NCBI GenBank assembly: GCA_945882005.1
Contig: CAMCWG010000087.1
Span: 1 to 10,062 of the forward strand
Length of the DNA stretch: 10,062 bases
Source: Bordetella parapertussis
Lineage (GTDB): Bacteria; Pseudomonadota; Gammaproteobacteria; Burkholderiales; Burkholderiaceae_B
Direction: 5' to 3'
Position 1 is the stretch's first letter. Each line of letters starts with the position of its first letter. This document shows, piece after piece, positions 6,978-10,062 of the stretch. Under the pieces are notes generated by a model, which did no database searches, was not told where the DNA came from, and saw nothing but the letters and a program-made list of their open reading frames with translations. Both the position numbers and the translations under genes were made by a program.

Positions 6978-8009
6978 ATGACTAAACAACTTCGACTCGC
7001 GATTCTTGACGATTATCAGGATCTCGCACATCGTATCGTAGACTGGAGCCAAATCCCTGGGCTCTCAGTCGTCGCCTTTAAAGATCACGTCTACACCGAA
7101 GACGAGCTAGTCGCACGACTGCAAGGTTTCGACGGTGTGATGCGTATTCGTGAACGCACAGAATTTCCACGCTCTGTGCTGGTCCGTTTGCCGCAGCTCA
7201 AATTTATTCTAGCGACTGGCATGCGTAACGCACGCTCGTTAGACCTCGAAGCAACCGACGAGTTAGGCATTGCCGTATCGACAACCGAAGCGATGCACCA
7301 AAGTACGGTTGAAGTCACCTGGGCGCTTATCCTCGGTCTGTTTCGCGCAATTCCACAAGAAACGGCGTCCGTGCGCGCCGGCGGTTGGCAAACAACTGTT
7401 GGGGATGGCGTGGCCGGCAAGACGCTCGGGATCATCGGATTGGGCAATATGGGGATCCCCGTTGCAAAAATTGGCCGTATCCTCGGCATGCGGGTCATCG
7501 CGTGGAGCCGGAACTTGACGCAAGAGCGCGCGACACCCCACGACGTGGTGTGCGTATCGAAAGATGAGCTGATCGAAACTTCCGATGTCATTACGATCCA
7601 TCACCCGCTCACCGATTCAAGCCTTGGCTTGCTCGGACAAAACGAACTCGCACGGATGAAGCCGAACGCATACCTCGTCAATACGTCGCGTGCGCAAATT
7701 GTGGATGAAGACGCACTCATCCAGGCTCTAACCGAAAGAAAAATCGGCGGCGCCGCGTTGGATGTTTTTTCCTGTGAGCCTCTTCCACAGAATCATCCTT
7801 TCAGGACTTTGCCCAACGTGATCGCAACGCCCCATATTGGCTTCGTCACACAAGAAAACATGGATGAGTTCTATACGCAGTCGTATAAGAATCTAGTGGC
7901 GTACCTTGCTGGCAAGCCTATCAACGTCATTAATGCAGCGCATCCATTTTTGCCAGAATCACAAGTCGCACAACAGATGCACAAGAGTCCTCTGCACGCA
8001 CATAAATAG
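6978..8009 (+). CDS. D-isomer-specific 2-hydroxyacid dehydrogenase family protein
   Basis: Probably interconverts a D-2-hydroxyacid and a 2-oxoacid with a nicotinamide cofactor in the cytoplasm. The 343-residue protein has the split substrate-binding domain (about 1-105 and 300-320) around a Rossmann domain with GIIGLGNMG (151-159; GxGxxG at 154-159). The catalytic triad of the family is visible: Arg238 (VNTSRAQ), Glu267 (SCEPLP) and His286 (ATPHIGF). After the second beta strand the sequence is AWSRN (175-179). The acidic residue that selects NAD is absent and Ser177-Arg178 occupy its place, which suggests NADP(H) preference. The tail (325-343) looks unstructured. The physiological acid is unknown. 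The stop codon is immediately followed by the ATG of the GntR gene, so the two are translationally linked. The Shine-Dalgarno is weak (AGG at 6962-6964). Confidence 0.92.
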   Translation: MTKQLRLAILDDYQDLAHRIVDWSQIPGLSVVAFKDHVYTEDELVARLQGFDGVMRIRERTEFPRSVLVRLPQLKFILATGMRNARSLDLEATDELGIAVSTTEAMHQSTVEVTWALILGLFRAIPQETASVRAGGWQTTVGDGVAGKTLGIIGLGNMGIPVAKIGRILGMRVIAWSRNLTQERATPHDVVCVSKDELIETSDVITIHHPLTDSSLGLLGQNELARMKPNAYLVNTSRAQIVDEDALIQALTERKIGGAALDVFSCEPLPQNHPFRTLPNVIATPHIGFVTQENMDEFYTQSYKNLVAYLAGKPINVINAAHPFLPESQVAQQMHKSPLHAHK

Positions 8010-8705
8010 ATGAAAAAGCCTACTACCCCGCGAACCAAAAAGTCAACGGACGCGCAAGCCCTCGAACATGATTTGCCTGGTGGCGAACGCGCCTACCGCT
8101 ACATCCGCCAAGCGCTTGCGAGCCAGCAACTTATGCCCGGTGATCGCCTGCGCGAAGTAGAGTTGGCAGACATGATCGGTCTGAGCCGTACACCTATTCG
8201 CGAGGCGCTTGCGAGACTAGAGTCTGAAGGCCTCGTCGTGCATGACTCGACGCTTGGGATTATGGTTGCCGAGCTAGACTACAGCATGGTGACCGAGCTG
8301 TACTTCATGCGCGAAGTGCTCGAGGGAACAGCAGCAAGGCTTGCAGCGCAACATGCCTCGAGCGTTGAGATTTCCTTACTTGAAGATATGTGCGAGCAAT
8401 ACGCAAACTCTGTCGGCGATGATGTACAGCTGGCAATTAGTAATCGACAGTTTCACGAAATGCTCTACAACTGCAGTCACAATAGATATCTGATTAAGAT
8501 GCTAAAGACACTGCATGACACACTGACTTTACTTGGCAACACGACACTGACAGATCCCAAGCGCGTCAAAGATACTATCAAAGAGCACGAGGCAGTTGTG
8601 GCAGGGATACGCAAGCACGATCCCGACGCTGCCGAAAAGGCACTTCGTGCACATATTTATGCGTCACAAAAGATGCGCATTCGTCGACTCATTTCAAACA
8701 AATAA
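8010..8705 (+). CDS. GntR family transcriptional regulator, FCD (FadR-type) subfamily
   Basis: A 231-residue regulator. The N-terminal winged helix-turn-helix (about 25-88) includes MPGDRLREVELADMIGLSRTPIREALARLESEGLV, the GntR signature. The C-terminal all-helical FCD domain (about 92-220) keeps the likely metal/ligand positions Asn145, His149, His193 and His215; the first is Asn where many relatives have Asp. Members usually bind a small organic acid and release DNA, controlling nearby catabolic genes. Position supports this: its ATG follows the dehydrogenase stop with no gap, and the MmgE/PrpD gene starts 7 bases after its stop. I infer local control of this operon, but no clear operator is visible just upstream of the dehydrogenase gene. 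A low-complexity basic/Thr-rich N-terminus (1-15) precedes the fold; the next in-frame Met is well inside the domain, so the start is secure. Confidence 0.93.
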   Translation: MKKPTTPRTKKSTDAQALEHDLPGGERAYRYIRQALASQQLMPGDRLREVELADMIGLSRTPIREALARLESEGLVVHDSTLGIMVAELDYSMVTELYFMREVLEGTAARLAAQHASSVEISLLEDMCEQYANSVGDDVQLAISNRQFHEMLYNCSHNRYLIKMLKTLHDTLTLLGNTTLTDPKRVKDTIKEHEAVVAGIRKHDPDAAEKALRAHIYASQKMRIRRLISNK

Positions 8706-8712
8706 ACCAGTC

Positions 8713-10062
8713 ATGTCTAAAAATATGACTCTCGATTTTGTCGCACTGCTCCGCGCGTGGTCAATTGAGGATCCAGCGCTTATCCGCATTGCACGTCTAT
8801 TGCTGCTTGACGGATTAGCGGTTGCGCTCGCTGGCTCAGACCAACCTGGGCCAACGCTTGCAGCGACGCTCGCCCGCAAACAAGGTGGCCACCCAACAGC
8901 AACAGTAATTGGCCACGGTTTTACAACTTCTCTGTCTCAAGCAGCGCAAGTTAACGGGATGTCTATGCACGTGCTCGATTACGAGCCAATGTGGAACCCG
9001 CCGAATCATGCTCTGTCAACCATGCTGCCTGGGCTACTTGCTCTGGCCGAACAACAAGAAGCATCCGGTGCAGGGCCACAAGGCGAACAGCTTCTGCACG
9101 CACTGTTAAAAGGAGTCGAAGCACAGGGACGCTTGCGTCTCTCGTCTGGTCAAATCGAGCCACGCGAACTCAGTTTGCACCCACCAGGGGTTGTCGGACC
9201 TTTAGCGTGTGCAATCGCGTGCGGAGATTTTTTAGCGCTGTCTGAGGCTCAGCACGTTGCTGCGGTTGGCATTGCGGCATCACGTGCCGGTGGCGTGCTT
9301 GCGAACGTGGGCTCCATGACCAAAGCATTGCATTGTGGAGACGCTTGTCGCAGCGGACTAGAAGCAGCGTTGCTCGCACAAAGCGGATTTACCGCTGACA
9401 CTGACGCCTTATCGGGCCCACGCGGTTACGCACACGCCTACTTTGGCGAACGCTTTGATGCATCACATCTGTTAGCGCCCTTGCTCGTTGCGCGCGTGCT
9501 CACGCCTGGACCCGCCTGGAAACTATTTCCATCCCAGTACGCAACGCACTTTGCCATCACCGCGGCACTCGACTGCCGCGCAGAGATTGCACAGCCTGAA
9601 AAAATTAAGCGGGTAGAAATTCTCACGCCAGTGATGCCGTACATCGATCGGCCAAATCCTACTTCAGGTCTGGACGGTAAGTTTTCGCTTCAATATTGTG
9701 TCGTGGCGGCATTGCTTGATGCACGGCTAAATCTGGATTCATTTAGCGATGCACGACGCTTTGCAGACGATGCAAAGCAGTTGCTGTCTGTCACGCAGTT
9801 GACTCAAACAGCCGAAATTTCTGGGCGGTTTGATGCCATGCATGTTGACGTGTGCGTCACGCTTGCAGATGGAACGGTTGTTCGACATCGGTGTGCCGCC
9901 CCGCTTGGAAGCTGGTCACGCCCGATCGCACCCGAAGTGATTGAGAGCAAAGCGCATGATCTGATCGACCGACGTCTATCAGTACAGGCGGCAGAAAAAT
10001 TTTGGGTCGCGTTTGACGCACCGCCCCAAGAGCTCCGAATCTCGACACTCATGGAATGCCTT
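8713..10062 (+). CDS. MmgE/PrpD family protein, 3' end cut by the window
   Basis: An open frame of 450 codons from ATG at 8713 to the last base, with no stop in the window. Family members are about 450-480 residues, so only a short tail is missing. The family contains 2-methylcitrate dehydratase, cis-aconitate decarboxylase and related lyases and epimerases acting on carboxylic acids, without an iron-sulfur cluster. Matching blocks are VNGMSMHVLDYEPMWNPPNH (80-99), LHPPGVVGPLA (155-165), GSMTKALHCGDACRSGLEAALLA (200-222), PAWKLFPSQYATH (267-279) and GLDGKFSLQY (319-328). Candidate active-site residues are His99, His156, Lys204, Lys270 and His279, in the order known from cis-aconitate decarboxylase; this is my alignment by eye. 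It lies 7 bases after the GntR stop with a weak ribosome site, so probably same operon. An internal Met5 is an alternative start. The true substrate is not predictable. Confidence 0.9.
   Translation, partial: MSKNMTLDFVALLRAWSIEDPALIRIARLLLLDGLAVALAGSDQPGPTLAATLARKQGGHPTATVIGHGFTTSLSQAAQVNGMSMHVLDYEPMWNPPNHALSTMLPGLLALAEQQEASGAGPQGEQLLHALLKGVEAQGRLRLSSGQIEPRELSLHPPGVVGPLACAIACGDFLALSEAQHVAAVGIAASRAGGVLANVGSMTKALHCGDACRSGLEAALLAQSGFTADTDALSGPRGYAHAYFGERFDASHLLAPLLVARVLTPGPAWKLFPSQYATHFAITAALDCRAEIAQPEKIKRVEILTPVMPYIDRPNPTSGLDGKFSLQYCVVAALLDARLNLDSFSDARRFADDAKQLLSVTQLTQTAEISGRFDAMHVDVCVTLADGTVVRHRCAAPLGSWSRPIAPEVIESKAHDLIDRRLSVQAAEKFWVAFDAPPQELRISTLMECL

Noticed and set aside
8694..10052. Several small frames on both strands over the right end
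   Set aside because: All lie within the continuous MmgE/PrpD frame that starts at 8713 and has no stop before the edge, and none resembles a known protein.
1..10062. Mobile element, defence island or CRISPR
   Set aside because: No transposase, integrase, direct repeat array or terminal inverted repeat was seen; gene content is metabolic and coding style is uniform apart from the AT-rich glmS/lrp gap.

Overview
The window is ordinary-looking chromosomal DNA of a Gram-negative bacterium. Gene content and protein style suggest a betaproteobacterium, probably Burkholderiales (an Alcaligenaceae-like lineage). This is inferred from family resemblance, not from a search. There are eight protein genes, the last cut by the right edge. 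I see no rRNA, tRNA, CRISPR array, insertion sequence or phage gene.

Left part (1-3112, + strand). A class III, PLP-dependent omega-amino acid:pyruvate aminotransferase (31-1377) ends at a strong intrinsic terminator (1398-1424). After a 142-base gap holding a plausible promoter comes a gamma-glutamyltransferase-family Ntn-hydrolase (1520-3112). It has no signal peptide and carries an altered substrate-carboxylate motif.

Middle part (3109-6312, - strand). glmS (glucosamine-6-phosphate synthase), a pirin-family cupin and a 150-residue protein of unknown function are closely spaced and look like one operon, read leftwards. The last gene runs tail to tail into the gamma-glutamyltransferase gene; their stop codons share the four bases TTAA, and no terminator lies between them.

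Control region (about 6311-6477). The divergent gap between glmS and an Lrp/AsnC-family regulator is very AT-rich and holds three nested perfect inverted repeats built on ATTTC/GAAAT half-sites. One overlaps the glmS ribosome binding site and start, one is a 14-bp-arm repeat in the middle, and one encloses a consensus TATAAT box that would serve the regulator. This is the most striking non-coding structure in the window.

Right part (6478-10062, + strand). The Lrp-type regulator is followed by a D-2-hydroxyacid dehydrogenase, a GntR/FCD regulator starting on the base after the dehydrogenase stop, and an MmgE/PrpD-family enzyme 7 bases later, almost complete at the window edge. The last three look like a small, locally regulated catabolic operon for an unidentified hydroxy- or unsaturated carboxylic acid. 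The Lrp gene, 29 bases upstream, may be part of the same transcript.
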